The position numbers and the translations under genes are program-made. Shown here in pieces: positions 52,551 to 61,263 of a stretch of DNA of 64,000 bases (position 1 is the stretch's first letter; each line of letters starts with the position of its first letter). Below the pieces are notes generated by a model. The model had not been told where the DNA came from. It searched no databases and saw nothing but the letters and a program-made list of their open reading frames with translations. Source of the DNA: an uncultured Bacilli bacterium (lineage in GTDB: Bacteria; Bacillota_I; Bacilli_A; RF39; UBA660); NCBI GenBank assembly GCA_934095865.1, contig CAKOKU010000001.1:1-64000 (forward strand), in the 5' to 3' direction.

Positions 52551-53210
52551 ATGATAGGAAACGATTGGGATAATGAATTAAAAGTTATTTGGAATAGCCC
52601 AAACTTTAATAAATTTTATAATAATGTATTAAAACTATATGATAAAGAAGAAATTTATCCGCCCAAAGAAGATATATTTAGAGCCCTTAAACTTACCCCT
52701 TATAAAGATGTTAAGGTTGTGATAGTAGGTCAGGATCCTTATCATGGTAAGGGTGAGGCCATGGGGTTATCTTTCTCTGTTCATAAAGATATTAAAATTC
52801 CACCATCATTAAAAAATATTTATCAAGAATTGTATGATGATTTAGGAATTACGCCTCATGGTGATGGTGATTTAACAAGATGGGCCGAAGAGGGAGTTTT
52901 GCTGTTGAATAGTGTTTTAACGGTAAAAAAAGATAGTCCAGCTTCCCATAAAAATTTAGGTTGGGAACCACTTACTGATTACATAATAAAAAAAGTAAAT
53001 GCCAAGACCACACCAGTAGTATTTATCTTGTGGGGAGCATTTGCTAAGTCAAAACAGATTTATATAACTAATCCAATTCATTTAGTTATCACAAGTTCAC
53101 ATCCATCACCATTTAGTTGTCGTAGTGGTTTCTTTGGAAGTCGACCCTTTTCAAGAACAAATGAGTTTTTGAAGAAAAATAATATTGATCAAATAAATTG
53201 GCAATTATAA
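52551..53210 (+). CDS. ung: Uracil-DNA glycosylase (family 1)
   Basis: This is a 219-residue protein. The catalytic motif GQDPYHG has D62 as water-activating residue, and the Leu-loop HPSPFS has H184. GLSFSV and LLLNSVLTV are also typical. It removes uracil from DNA to start base excision repair. AAGGAATGAAGT lies before the ATG. Its end overlaps the convergent lemA gene by 6 nt. Confidence 0.97.
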   Translation: MIGNDWDNELKVIWNSPNFNKFYNNVLKLYDKEEIYPPKEDIFRALKLTPYKDVKVVIVGQDPYHGKGEAMGLSFSVHKDIKIPPSLKNIYQELYDDLGITPHGDGDLTRWAEEGVLLLNSVLTVKKDSPASHKNLGWEPLTDYIIKKVNAKTTPVVFILWGAFAKSKQIYITNPIHLVITSSHPSPFSCRSGFFGSRPFSRTNEFLKKNNIDQINWQL

Positions 53211-53750
53211 TTTAAAATCTTCAATGTCATCATCATTCATATCCTTATTATCAAAAAAATTGCGGATACTAATATGATGAAATTTAGCAATAATATTAGA
53301 CGGAAATTTTCTAACTAATTCATTTGATTTAGAAGTATATTTATTATAAAATTTTTTAGCAGCATTAATTCTTTCATCCATAACTCGAATATCGTTGGTA
53401 TAATCACGGTATTCTTTTATTTCTTCTAGAGCTGGGAAATCATCTTGAATTTTAGTAATCAAAAGATGAGTATCTATTAACTTACGCTCTAATTGAAAAT
53501 TAGAAATACTTTCATTTTTAAGCTCGTTAAGATTTTTAAAATTAATCTTGGTATCAGTTATATTTGCCTTAACTAAGTTTTCTAATTTTAATAATAAATC
53601 GTACTTACTTCGCAAAGCCTCATCAATCATACTTTCAGCTTCATCAATTTTTGTTTTGTAGTTTTGTAGCGAATTATAATAGTAAATGTATGTAATAACT
53701 AAAAGACAAATAATAATTAATAATATTAAAATTGCGTAAACAAATGCCAT
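53205..53750 (-). CDS. lemA: LemA-family membrane protein
   Basis: This is a 181-residue protein with one N-terminal membrane helix (about 3-24) followed by a long antiparallel helical domain. Family features are YYNSLQNYKTKIDEAESMID, the ALEEIKEYRDYTNDI block and FYNKYTSKSNELVRKFPSN ending in IIAKF. LemA proteins are extracytoplasmic-helix or cytoplasmic-helix bundles of unknown function, often near metalloprotease htpX, which is absent here. It is transcribed convergently with ung and divergently from the MBL gene at 53887. Confidence 0.85.
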   Translation of the reverse strand: MAFVYAILILLIIICLLVITYIYYYNSLQNYKTKIDEAESMIDEALRSKYDLLLKLENLVKANITDTKINFKNLNELKNESISNFQLERKLIDTHLLITKIQDDFPALEEIKEYRDYTNDIRVMDERINAAKKFYNKYTSKSNELVRKFPSNIIAKFHHISIRNFFDNKDMNDDDIEDFKL

Positions 53751-53886
53751 AAAAATACCTCATATTCTATGTTAAGTATAACATGTATCATTTTAAACAT
53801 AAAGATTATACTGTAAAAAAATTGGATTATTAAGTAATTGCTTACAAAAATCTAGTTATTTATGTTATCCTTATAGTGGTGATGAT

Positions 53887-54387
53887 ATGCAGATAAAGAG
53901 ATTAGTAGTCGGTGAATTACAAGAAAATTGTTATATTTTAGAAAAAGATGGTAAATATTTAGTTATTGACCCTGGTGATGAATTTAAAAAAATAGATAAA
54001 GAGATTAAAGGCGAATTAGAAGAAATTTTAGTCACACATTATCATGATGATCATATTGGCGCGTTAGATAAATTAAAAAATAAATATGGAATAGAAGAGA
54101 ATACTTTTAAAAGAAAAACATTTAATTACGAAATAATAGAAACTCCGGGTCATACATCTAATTCTTTAACTTTTTATTTTAAAGAAGATAATATTATGTT
54201 TACAGGTGATTTTTTGTTTGCTAATTCCATTGGCAGAATGGATATGCCAACTGGTAGTCAAAAAGATATGCTGGCATCTTTAGATAAAATAAAAAAATAT
54301 CCAAGAGATACAATAATTTGTCCTGGACATTATATAAGTAACACTTTGGGTGGTGCTTTAGATATTGTTGATAGTTTCTTTGATTAA
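53887..54387 (+). CDS. MBL-fold hydrolase, glyoxalase II-like, short
   Basis: This is a 166-residue metallo-beta-lactamase-fold protein. Metal ligands are in THYHDDHIG, ETPGHTSNS, FTGDFLF and the final PGHY. It begins with the glyoxalase-II-like LVVGELQENCYIL. It is shorter than usual glyoxalase II proteins (about 200 or more) and lacks their C-terminal substrate domain, like the small YqgX-type proteins in Bacillota. It likely hydrolyses a thioester, but the substrate is open. It overlaps gerQ by 4 nt at convergent ends. Confidence 0.85.
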   Translation: MQIKRLVVGELQENCYILEKDGKYLVIDPGDEFKKIDKEIKGELEEILVTHYHDDHIGALDKLKNKYGIEENTFKRKTFNYEIIETPGHTSNSLTFYFKEDNIMFTGDFLFANSIGRMDMPTGSQKDMLASLDKIKKYPRDTIICPGHYISNTLGGALDIVDSFFD

Positions 54388-54800
54388 AAATTTTTTTCGG
54401 AGTAGCTATGGCTGTAATTAATTCTTTCGTCAAAAGTAACATAGTTTAAATAAATCATTAAGATTAAGTCCCATTCGCCAGTATTAGGATTGCTGATTAT
54501 TAAATGATCACGGCCGGCTTCTTCAATACGACCAGCAAAAATTTTATTACGCCATTCGGTTGAATCTGGGAAACTAACGTAAGCTTTTACCATCTTACCT
54601 TTATTTAGCCTTAATATATTTTCAATGTAGCTTTGTTCCATAGGCAAGCTGGTTCCTTGTTGATAATTAGGACTCTGTTGGTAATTGTTATTGGCGTTTG
54701 TGCCCATATTTTGATTAGGTATTTGATTGTTATTCATGTTTACATCATAGTTATTTTGGTTTGTTGGAAATGTTGGATTTGGATAATATGTTCCATTCAT
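54384..54800 (-). CDS. gerQ: GerQ-like spore coat protein
   Basis: This is a 138-residue protein. AGAGGTGA precedes the ATG at 54800; an in-frame ATG at 54830 lacks such a site. Residues 1-60 are Asn/Gln/Pro-rich and disordered. Then LPMEQSYIENILRLNKGK, AGRDHLIISNPNTGEWDLIL and YLNYVTFDERI reproduce the conserved core of GerQ/YwdL. In Bacillus GerQ is cross-linked in the inner spore coat and needed for normal germination. Its presence suggests that this organism or its recent ancestors sporulate, but no other spore gene is in the window. Function outside spores cannot be excluded. Confidence 0.88.
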   Translation of the reverse strand: MNGTYYPNPTFPTNQNNYDVNMNNNQIPNQNMGTNANNNYQQSPNYQQGTSLPMEQSYIENILRLNKGKMVKAYVSFPDSTEWRNKIFAGRIEEAGRDHLIISNPNTGEWDLILMIYLNYVTFDERINYSHSYSEKNF

Positions 54801-54914
54801 ATAAAATTCACCTCTCTTAACTATATGCAAAATTTTAAAAATATAGTATGATTAATATGAAGCTAGAAGATATAATATAACTTAATAAAGAATGAAGGGA
54901 AGATACATTTTGTA

Positions 54915-55802
54915 ATGAATAAAGTATTAGATAAAATTAAAAATAAAAAAAGATTAAAAAATGTGTTATTGTTCTTTTTAGGCTTAACAATTTTGGCTAT
55001 AAATTACAATATGTTTGCTTTACCTAATAGTTTTAATATTGGCGGAATGAGTGGTATTGCAACGATGCTTAACTATTTGTGTGGTTTAAAGCCTTCTTAT
55101 TTTATTTTTGGTAGTAGTTGTTTTCTTTTGTTAATATCATATTTTACTTTGGATAAAGAAACTACCTATAACAGCATAGTAGGGGCAATTATGTATCCGT
55201 TGCTGATTGAACTTTTTAGACCATTTTGTGATATGTTATTGCCTTCCTTCCAATTTTCAAATATAGTTATTACGTTGATTATGTGTGGTGTTTTATTAGG
55301 CATAGGTAATGGCTTTGTCTATAAAAGTGGGTTTACTACTGGTGGCAGTGATATTATTATGAAACTTATTCATAAATATCAACATCTAACTGAAGGTACC
55401 AGTCAATTAATTATGAATACTATTATAATTTTACTTGGAGTAGTTGTTTTTGGCGTTCCTAGTTTGATATATTCACTAATTATCATTTTGATATCTACTA
55501 ATATTGTTGATAAAATTTTAATTGGTATTTCTAATAGTAAAATGTTTATGATATCAAGTAAAAAGGCTAAAGAAATAAAAGAGTATGCTATAAACTCATT
55601 AAATACAGGCGTTACTATTTTTACAACTACTGGTGGTTATATGTTTGTAAAAAGAAAGATGTTAATGATTGTTGTGCCTACTAGATTGTATAATGCTTTT
55701 AAAGAAAAAATATTAGAGATAGACAATGAAGCTTTTATTGTTGTAAGTGATTGCTATGAAGTAACTGGTGGTCAAAGAAGAAGTAATCATTTGTTCTTTT
55801 AA
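54915..55802 (+). CDS. YitT family membrane protein (paralogue 2)
   Basis: This is a 295-residue protein with five to six membrane helices and a C-terminal DUF2179 domain (TGVTIFTTTGGYMFVKRKM, IDNEAFIVVSDC). GMSGIATML and KSGFTTGGSDIIMK correspond to GVSGLSIVL and KSGYTTGGTDIIE of the copy at 42057. Both copies stand as single genes. Transport function is assumed for the family and not demonstrated. AGGGAAGA lies about 10 nt before the ATG. Confidence 0.9.
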   Translation: MNKVLDKIKNKKRLKNVLLFFLGLTILAINYNMFALPNSFNIGGMSGIATMLNYLCGLKPSYFIFGSSCFLLLISYFTLDKETTYNSIVGAIMYPLLIELFRPFCDMLLPSFQFSNIVITLIMCGVLLGIGNGFVYKSGFTTGGSDIIMKLIHKYQHLTEGTSQLIMNTIIILLGVVVFGVPSLIYSLIIILISTNIVDKILIGISNSKMFMISSKKAKEIKEYAINSLNTGVTIFTTTGGYMFVKRKMLMIVVPTRLYNAFKEKILEIDNEAFIVVSDCYEVTGGQRRSNHLFF

Positions 55803-55864
55803 CATAAAAATTATGAAAGGGTATCTTGCTTATATACTATCTAAGAAAATAATGGAAATAATAA

Positions 55865-56956
55865 ATGAAAATAAAGATAATAAGGGTTGTACAGGTATTT
55901 TTAATATTAGGAATAATAGTTTGTTCATTGGGGCTTTTGACGTGTAAGATTTTTAATAAATTTTTAGAAGAAAACTATAACGTGAATGATAAAATTATTG
56001 TTAGAAGTTATTTTGGCGAAGATCAAAATTTAATAAATAAAGATTATGTTGATGTACCTGTAAGTAATGATAGTAGTAATTCTTTAGAAAATAATGATAA
56101 TTTAAGTAGTAGTGTTGTTGATATTAAAAATATGGCTTTTTCTAGGAATAAGGTCGAAGTTGTTAACAGCAGTTATAATATTCCTGATAGCATAAAAGAT
56201 TTAATTTTACAAGATATAAATTCTTATTATGATAAATCATCATTCTATTTTATTGATTTAATAGATGGTACAGGTATTGGCTATAATATAGATAGTATTT
56301 ATCAGTCAGCCAGTATTATTAAAGCTGCATATTGCTTGTATCTATATAAAGCTCTAAGTATTGGTAATATAAATTTTGATGAACATTTAACATATACTTC
56401 TAATTTTTATAGTTCTGGTAGTGGCATTTTAAAGAATGATGATGTTGGTAGTGAATATAGTGTTCGTGAATTGGTTTATGATACGATTGTATACAGTGAT
56501 AATATTGCTTATAAGATGCTTCATCATCGTTTTGGTGTGTTGGAATATAACAAAATGTTAGATGAATTAGGTGTTAGGCAAATGCACTTATCATATGTTA
56601 ATCCGTGGGGACTTATAACACTTCGAGATATGGCTTTAATATGGCAAGAGATATATAATTTTGCTTTGCAAAGTTCCTTTGGGGAAGAATATTTAAATTT
56701 ATTATCTAGTAATGCTTATAATTATTTTAGCGGTACCATACCTAATTACAACAGTGCTACTAAAGAAGGATTTACTAAAGATGTTACCAATTCATCGGGT
56801 ATCTTATTTGGATATCATCCATACTTATTATTGGTATCAGCTAAAAGCTATTATGATGGCAGTTCTTATTATCAAGTAAAGAAAGAACTTCGAACTATCG
56901 GAATGTTAGTTAATGATTATGAACAGTACATGCTTAATAAGGATAGTGTCAAATAA
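55865..56956 (+). CDS. Membrane-anchored serine hydrolase (class A beta-lactamase/PBP fold)
   Basis: This is a 363-residue protein with an N-terminal membrane helix (about 8-28) and a spacer of roughly 75 residues. The catalytic domain has SxxK with S150 and K153 (ASIIK), SDN at 211-213 (YSDNIAYKML) and KEG at 300-302 in place of KTG. These three motifs define penicillin-binding fold serine hydrolases. The fold places it near class A beta-lactamases (PF13354), but as a housekeeping gene next to ftsEX it may trim peptidoglycan or be a pseudo-lactamase. Resistance is not implied. Confidence 0.82.
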   Translation: MKIKIIRVVQVFLILGIIVCSLGLLTCKIFNKFLEENYNVNDKIIVRSYFGEDQNLINKDYVDVPVSNDSSNSLENNDNLSSSVVDIKNMAFSRNKVEVVNSSYNIPDSIKDLILQDINSYYDKSSFYFIDLIDGTGIGYNIDSIYQSASIIKAAYCLYLYKALSIGNINFDEHLTYTSNFYSSGSGILKNDDVGSEYSVRELVYDTIVYSDNIAYKMLHHRFGVLEYNKMLDELGVRQMHLSYVNPWGLITLRDMALIWQEIYNFALQSSFGEEYLNLLSSNAYNYFSGTIPNYNSATKEGFTKDVTNSSGILFGYHPYLLLVSAKSYYDGSSYYQVKKELRTIGMLVNDYEQYMLNKDSVK

Positions 56957-57017
56957 ATGGCATATCCTTTTATTTTGCGTGATTTTATGGTATATTTGTT
57001 ATAGTAAGGTGGTAATA

Positions 57018-57719
57018 GTGAAGTTCATAGAGATAAAAAATTGTTCTAAAGTTTATAAAAATGGTGTTACAGCACTTGCTAATATAAATTTAAGCATTAA
57101 GAAAGGCGAGTTTGTCTTTATAATTGGGCAGACAGCTTCTGGCAAGTCGACTTTAATTAAAATGTTGTACCGTGAAGAAAAGCCAACCAAAGGTGAAGTA
57201 TTTGTCGGTGGTATTAACGTATCAAAACTTAGAAATGGTAAGGTATATAAATTACGTCGAAAATTAGGTGTTGTTTTTCAAGATTTTAAATTATTGCCTA
57301 AATTAACGGTTTATGAAAATGTAGCTTTTGGTTTGGAAAGCATTGGTCTTAAGAGTAGTGAGATTAGACCTAAAGTTATGAACGCCCTAGAACGAGTTGG
57401 TTTAAAAGATAAGTACCGTTCTTTGCCAAAAGAACTATCAGGTGGTGAACAGCAACGTGTGTGTATAGCTCGTGCAATTGTTAATGAGCCAAAACTACTA
57501 ATATGTGATGAACCAACAGGTAATTTAGATCCAGAAACATCAAAAGATATTATGGATGTTATAGATAATATTAATAAAGATTTAGGAACCACAGTGGTGA
57601 TGGCTACGCATGATAAAGATATTGTTAATAGAATGAAAAAGAGAGTTGTAACCATTGAAGGTGGTCTTAAAGTTAGTGATGTTATGAATGGAGGTTATAA
57701 AGTTCATGAAAGTAATTAG
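57018..57719 (+). CDS. ftsE: Cell division ATP-binding protein FtsE
   Basis: This is a 233-residue ABC ATPase. The GTG at 57018 is preceded by AAGGTGG 5 nt upstream; in-frame codons before it lie within the previous gene. Walker A GQTASGKST, the FtsE-type Q-loop VFQDFKLLP, signature LSGGEQQR, and Walker B LLICDEPTGNLD are present. FtsE with FtsX forms a membrane complex that activates septal peptidoglycan hydrolases. The Walker A reads GQTA rather than the common GPSG. ftsX overlaps its 3' end by 14 nt. Confidence 0.95.
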   Translation: MKFIEIKNCSKVYKNGVTALANINLSIKKGEFVFIIGQTASGKSTLIKMLYREEKPTKGEVFVGGINVSKLRNGKVYKLRRKLGVVFQDFKLLPKLTVYENVAFGLESIGLKSSEIRPKVMNALERVGLKDKYRSLPKELSGGEQQRVCIARAIVNEPKLLICDEPTGNLDPETSKDIMDVIDNINKDLGTTVVMATHDKDIVNRMKKRVVTIEGGLKVSDVMNGGYKVHESN

Positions 57720-58599
57720 AATATTGTTACGTAATTTTCGTGATGCGCTTAGAAGTGTTATTCGTAATTTTAGTTTATCTATTGCATCAATTACTTGTAT
57801 AGCAATAACCTTAATTTTAGTGGCTCTCTCCATCGTTATAAGTGCTAATGTAAATCATTTTACAGCTACTTTAGAAAAAACATTAAATATTGTTGTTTAT
57901 ATAAATGAGGATGTTACATCAGAACGGGAAAAGGAAATTGAAGAAGAAATTAAAAGCTTAAAAAATTATGATACTTTGATATATAAATCTAAAGATCAAT
58001 GGAAAGAAGAAATGCAACAAACTAGTGATGAATTAAATACAACTTTAAGTTATTTAGATGAAAATCCTTTATTAGATTCTATTATTGTCAAAGTTGATGA
58101 TATAAAAAGTTTATCTACGGTAGCTGGGGCTATTAAAAATATTGAAGGTGTTAAATCGGCAAAGTATGGTGAAGATACGGTTGATAAAATGGTTTTTATG
58201 TTTGATATTATTCAAAAAGTAACTATTGTAATTGTATGTGCCTTGATTTTAGTTACGGCTTTCTTAATTAGTAATACGATTAAATTAACTATCTTTTCTC
58301 GTAAAAATGAAATTGAGATTATGCGTTTAGTCGGTACGAGTAATTTTGCTATTAGACAACCATTTATAATTGAAGGTTTTATCTTAGGAGTTATTGGGGC
58401 GATTATACCAGTGATTATAACGGTTTATGGTTATATATTGTTCTATGATCATTTTGATGGATATTTGTTTTCTCACATTATTGAACTTATTCGTCCAATG
58501 AATTTGGTATGGTTTGTATCACTTATATTAGTCATTGTCGGTGGCATTGTTGGTATGTTTGGTAGTGCTAGAGCCGTTAGAAAGTATTTGAAAATATGA
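57706..58599 (+). CDS. ftsX: Cell division protein FtsX
   Basis: This is a 297-residue protein with the ATG at 57706, inside the end of ftsE; GGAGG lies upstream. Four membrane helices occur: one at about 22-45, an extracytoplasmic domain of roughly 110 residues (NIVVYINEDV onwards), then three helices in the FtsX permease domain (about 165-295). The extracytoplasmic domain is the docking site for M23 or CHAP hydrolase activators, and the next gene encodes such a protein. Stop and next start overlap (ATGATG). Confidence 0.95.
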   Translation: MKVIRILLRNFRDALRSVIRNFSLSIASITCIAITLILVALSIVISANVNHFTATLEKTLNIVVYINEDVTSEREKEIEEEIKSLKNYDTLIYKSKDQWKEEMQQTSDELNTTLSYLDENPLLDSIIVKVDDIKSLSTVAGAIKNIEGVKSAKYGEDTVDKMVFMFDIIQKVTIVIVCALILVTAFLISNTIKLTIFSRKNEIEIMRLVGTSNFAIRQPFIIEGFILGVIGAIIPVIITVYGYILFYDHFDGYLFSHIIELIRPMNLVWFVSLILVIVGGIVGMFGSARAVRKYLKI

Positions 58600-59822
58600 T
58601 GAAAAAGGTAATAAATTATAGTTTTCGTTTGTTCTTGTGCTTTTTTATGTTGATCCCGTATTTTTTAGAGCCTTTTAGTGTTATGGCAGCGACTAATAAT
58701 AGCAAAGCAACTACAATCGCTGGGTTAAGAAAAGAATTGGAAGCGTTGAAAAAACAGAAGACTGATGCTCAAAATAGCAAAAAACAAACTCAAAGTGAAA
58801 TTAATAAAAATAAACAAGCCGTCGCGGATGCTAGAGCTGAACAAAGTAGAATTGTAGAAGAAGTTGCTGATGCAGAGGCTAAAATAACTAAAAGTAATGA
58901 GGATATTTCGAAGGCTGAACAAGATATGAATACTGTCTTGAAATATTATCAATTAAGTAGTAATCAGAATGAGTATTTAGAATACATTACAGGAGCAACG
59001 ACACCAACCGATTTCATTATGCGTGTCGAAGCCGTGTCACAGATAGCTGGGTATTATAAGTCAAAAGTAGAAGAACTTGATAGTTTAATTAAAGAAAATG
59101 AACAGTTAAAGATAGATTTAGCTAATAAGAATGATGAATTAGATGAAAAAATTGCTAATACAGATAAGGCTATTAGTAAATTGAATAATGATTTGTCGGC
59201 TATAAATGATATCAATGATGATATTGATGCACAGATAAAAAACCAACAAAATTTAATTAATTATTATAAGACCGTTTGTAGTAGTGAAACTCAATTATTA
59301 TCTTCTTGTGTTAGTGTAACAGCATCTTCTGGCTGGTTAAAACCAGTTGTAAAAGGCCGAATTAATTCTCGTTGGGGATACCGTAATCCAGTATTAAATA
59401 CAGGTTCTTTCCATAATGCTCATGATATTGGTGGTAATGCTGAAGGAACCCCTGTTTATGCTGCTGCTGCTGGTACGGTTGCTGCTATTACAGTAAAAGC
59501 TAGTTGTGGTGGTAATAAAGTTTATATTCATGCTAATGTTTTAGGAAAAGCTTATACTATGCAATATGCCCATCTTTTAACTATTAAAGTTAAAGTTGGT
59601 GATGAAGTAAATGTTAATACTATAATAGGTACTGTTGGTGGTGGGTCGACTGCTGCTAAAAATGGTGGTTATGATACTTGTACTACTGGTACTCATCTTC
59701 ATTTCGGTATTTCAAAAGGCTATTATTTGAAAGATTATACAAGGTGGTCAAAATTTATTGCCAATTCTATTGAACCTCCTGGATATCCTAAAACTGGAGT
59801 ATGGTGGTATTCAAGAAAATAA
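58599..59822 (+). CDS. FtsEX-linked murein hydrolase, coiled-coil plus M23 (EnvC/PcsB-like)
   Basis: This is a 407-residue secreted protein with a signal segment at about 7-30 (cleavage near VMAATN). Residues about 40-235 are a long coiled coil (Lys/Gln/Ala/Asp repeats), the FtsX-binding part in EnvC and PcsB. The M23 domain follows: H272 and D276 in HNAHD, and H366/H368 in GTHLHFG, so all zinc ligands are present and it may cut peptidoglycan itself. The usual HxGxD has Ala for Gly. It lies directly behind ftsX, making a full FtsEX-hydrolase module. A strong terminator follows. Confidence 0.93.
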   Translation: MKKVINYSFRLFLCFFMLIPYFLEPFSVMAATNNSKATTIAGLRKELEALKKQKTDAQNSKKQTQSEINKNKQAVADARAEQSRIVEEVADAEAKITKSNEDISKAEQDMNTVLKYYQLSSNQNEYLEYITGATTPTDFIMRVEAVSQIAGYYKSKVEELDSLIKENEQLKIDLANKNDELDEKIANTDKAISKLNNDLSAINDINDDIDAQIKNQQNLINYYKTVCSSETQLLSSCVSVTASSGWLKPVVKGRINSRWGYRNPVLNTGSFHNAHDIGGNAEGTPVYAAAAGTVAAITVKASCGGNKVYIHANVLGKAYTMQYAHLLTIKVKVGDEVNVNTIIGTVGGGSTAAKNGGYDTCTTGTHLHFGISKGYYLKDYTRWSKFIANSIEPPGYPKTGVWWYSRK

Positions 59823-59835
59823 TTATATAAAAATG

Positions 59836-59880
59836 AAAAGAACTATTAGACTAATCTTATTGAGCTAATAGTTCTTTTAT
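59836..59880 (+). terminator. Terminator of the ftsEX operon
   Basis: AAAGAACTATTAG/CTAATAGTTCTTT is a perfect 13-bp stem flanked by A and T tracts, so it may work in both directions. Confidence 0.92.
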
Positions 59881-59890
59881 AAAATCTTAA

Positions 59891-60023
59891 GGACACGAGC
59901 CGAAGTAAGGTATTAGAATTAGAAAAATATGGAAGTTATATCTTTTGTTATTTGTTTATTTGAAAATTAGTTATAAATGGGGTAATTCTATGGACATAAC
60001 AGCCAATTGCTCGTGTCGATTGG
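59891..60023 (+). ncRNA. Putative structured RNA, family unknown
   Basis: GACACGAGC (59891-59899) is the perfect complement of GCTCGTGTC (60009-60017), a GC-rich 9-bp pairing in AT-rich non-coding DNA. Inside it TAGAATTA (59913-59920) pairs with TAATTCTA (59983-59990). The 3' strand of the outer helix also sits in the loop of a hairpin CCAAT/ATTGG (60003-60007, 60019-60023), so two folds compete or form a pseudoknot. I recognise no known riboswitch, SRP, RNase P or tmRNA motif. It lies between the ftsEX terminator and the whiA promoter. The rest of 60024-60189 is AT-rich and holds nothing I can name. Confidence 0.45.
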
Positions 60024-60189
60024 TAGATTAACATAAAGTTTTATGGCTTGCAAAGTGCTAAAGTTTATAGATTAGATATATATTAAAATATAAATGTGAT
60101 AATTAGACTAGGCAAGTTTGGGTGTTTAGTTATTGTTAAATATCTAATTAAGAAGTTTAGCTAATTTAAAATAATTTGCAGAAAAAATA

Positions 60190-60198
60190 TGGTACAAT
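60190..60198 (+). promoter_or_regulatory. Extended -10 promoter of whiA
   Basis: TGG-TACAAT is an extended -10 element with no good -35. Transcription would begin near 60205, which gives whiA a leader of about 60 nt. Confidence 0.55.
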
Positions 60199-60264
60199 AC
60201 TTTGTGGTTAATAACTATTTTAAAGAAAGGAATTATCATTTATTGTGATTAATGGCGTGATAAT

Positions 60265-61194
60265 ATGACTTATACAACGAAAACCAAAGATGAAATAGCA
60301 AGAATTGAAGAAGATTTAGTAAGTAGTTTAGCCGAACTTTCGGGTTTTATAAGATTTGACGGTGAAGTAAATCAACATGAAATAATTTTGACAATTGAGA
60401 ATGCTGCTGTTGCTAGAAGAATTTATAAATTAATGAAAAATTGTTTTGATATTCGTCCTAAAATAATGGTTCGGGTTCAAAATAGATTTAGAGTTCGTCA
60501 ATTATATATACTTACGTATAATACTAATACGGCTGATATTTTAGAAAAACTTAATATATATAAAAATGGTAAAAAGACTTTGCCGGAAGAGTATTTTTTA
60601 GCTACAAAAGAAGAGAAGGCAGCTTTTTTAAGAGGCTTATTTTTGGCAACTGGTAGTATTAGTAATCCGCAAACAAGTGGTTACCATTTGGAATTTAGTG
60701 TTCCTACGAAAAAGGAAGCTGATTATATTGTTAAGCTATTAAAAGAGTTTAATGTTATATCTAAAGTGTTAAAAAGAAAAACAAGATATATGGTTTATAT
60801 TAAACAGGCTGAAATGATAAGTGATTTATTAAAGTTATTTGGAGCGATTAATAGTATGTTTTTCTTTGAAGATATTAGAATATACCGTGATCATAAAAAT
60901 ATGGTTAATAGACTTAATAATTGTGAGATTGCTAATCAAGAAAAAACTACTATTACGGGACTAAAACAGTTAGATGATATCAATTATTTAAAAGAACATG
61001 ATTTAATTGGCCTTTTAGATGAAAGAATTCAGGAAGTAATAGAGTATAGAGTAAAATATCCAGAAACTTCTTATCAAGAATTGGCAGAAATAGTGTCAGT
61101 AGAAACAGGCAATCCAATTAGTAAATCGGGAATAAATCATTATTTCCGGAAAATAAAAACTTTGATAGAAAATCATAAGAAAAAACAAGGCTAA
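60265..61194 (+). CDS. whiA: DNA-binding protein WhiA
   Basis: This is a 309-residue protein. The N-terminal LAGLIDADG-like domain includes FLRGLFLATGSISNP, and the C-terminal helix-turn-helix ends with TSYQELAEIVSV and SGINHYFRKI. WhiA is present across Gram-positive bacteria. It controls sporulation genes in Streptomyces, and in Bacillus it influences division and chromosome segregation. In many Bacillota it follows rapZ-yvcK; those genes are absent here, so it is isolated. GGCGTGATA is a weak ribosome site. Confidence 0.95.
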   Translation: MTYTTKTKDEIARIEEDLVSSLAELSGFIRFDGEVNQHEIILTIENAAVARRIYKLMKNCFDIRPKIMVRVQNRFRVRQLYILTYNTNTADILEKLNIYKNGKKTLPEEYFLATKEEKAAFLRGLFLATGSISNPQTSGYHLEFSVPTKKEADYIVKLLKEFNVISKVLKRKTRYMVYIKQAEMISDLLKLFGAINSMFFFEDIRIYRDHKNMVNRLNNCEIANQEKTTITGLKQLDDINYLKEHDLIGLLDERIQEVIEYRVKYPETSYQELAEIVSVETGNPISKSGINHYFRKIKTLIENHKKKQG

Positions 61195-61263
61195 TATTAT
61201 TAATGATGTGGACATTGGCCTTAGCTTTTGATAAAATTGACTTAAGATAGGAAGTGTGGTTTT

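Noticed and set aside
53205..53210. Overlap of ung and lemA as a sign of misannotation
   Set aside because: Both reading frames end at genuine stops with complete family C-termini; short convergent overlaps also occur at 54384-54387.
59880..60180. tRNA, SRP RNA, RNase P RNA or tmRNA in the gap before whiA
   Set aside because: None of their conserved cores (T-loop, GGAA/AGCAGC, P-RNA conserved regions, tmRNA ends) is present, so only an unassigned structured RNA is reported.
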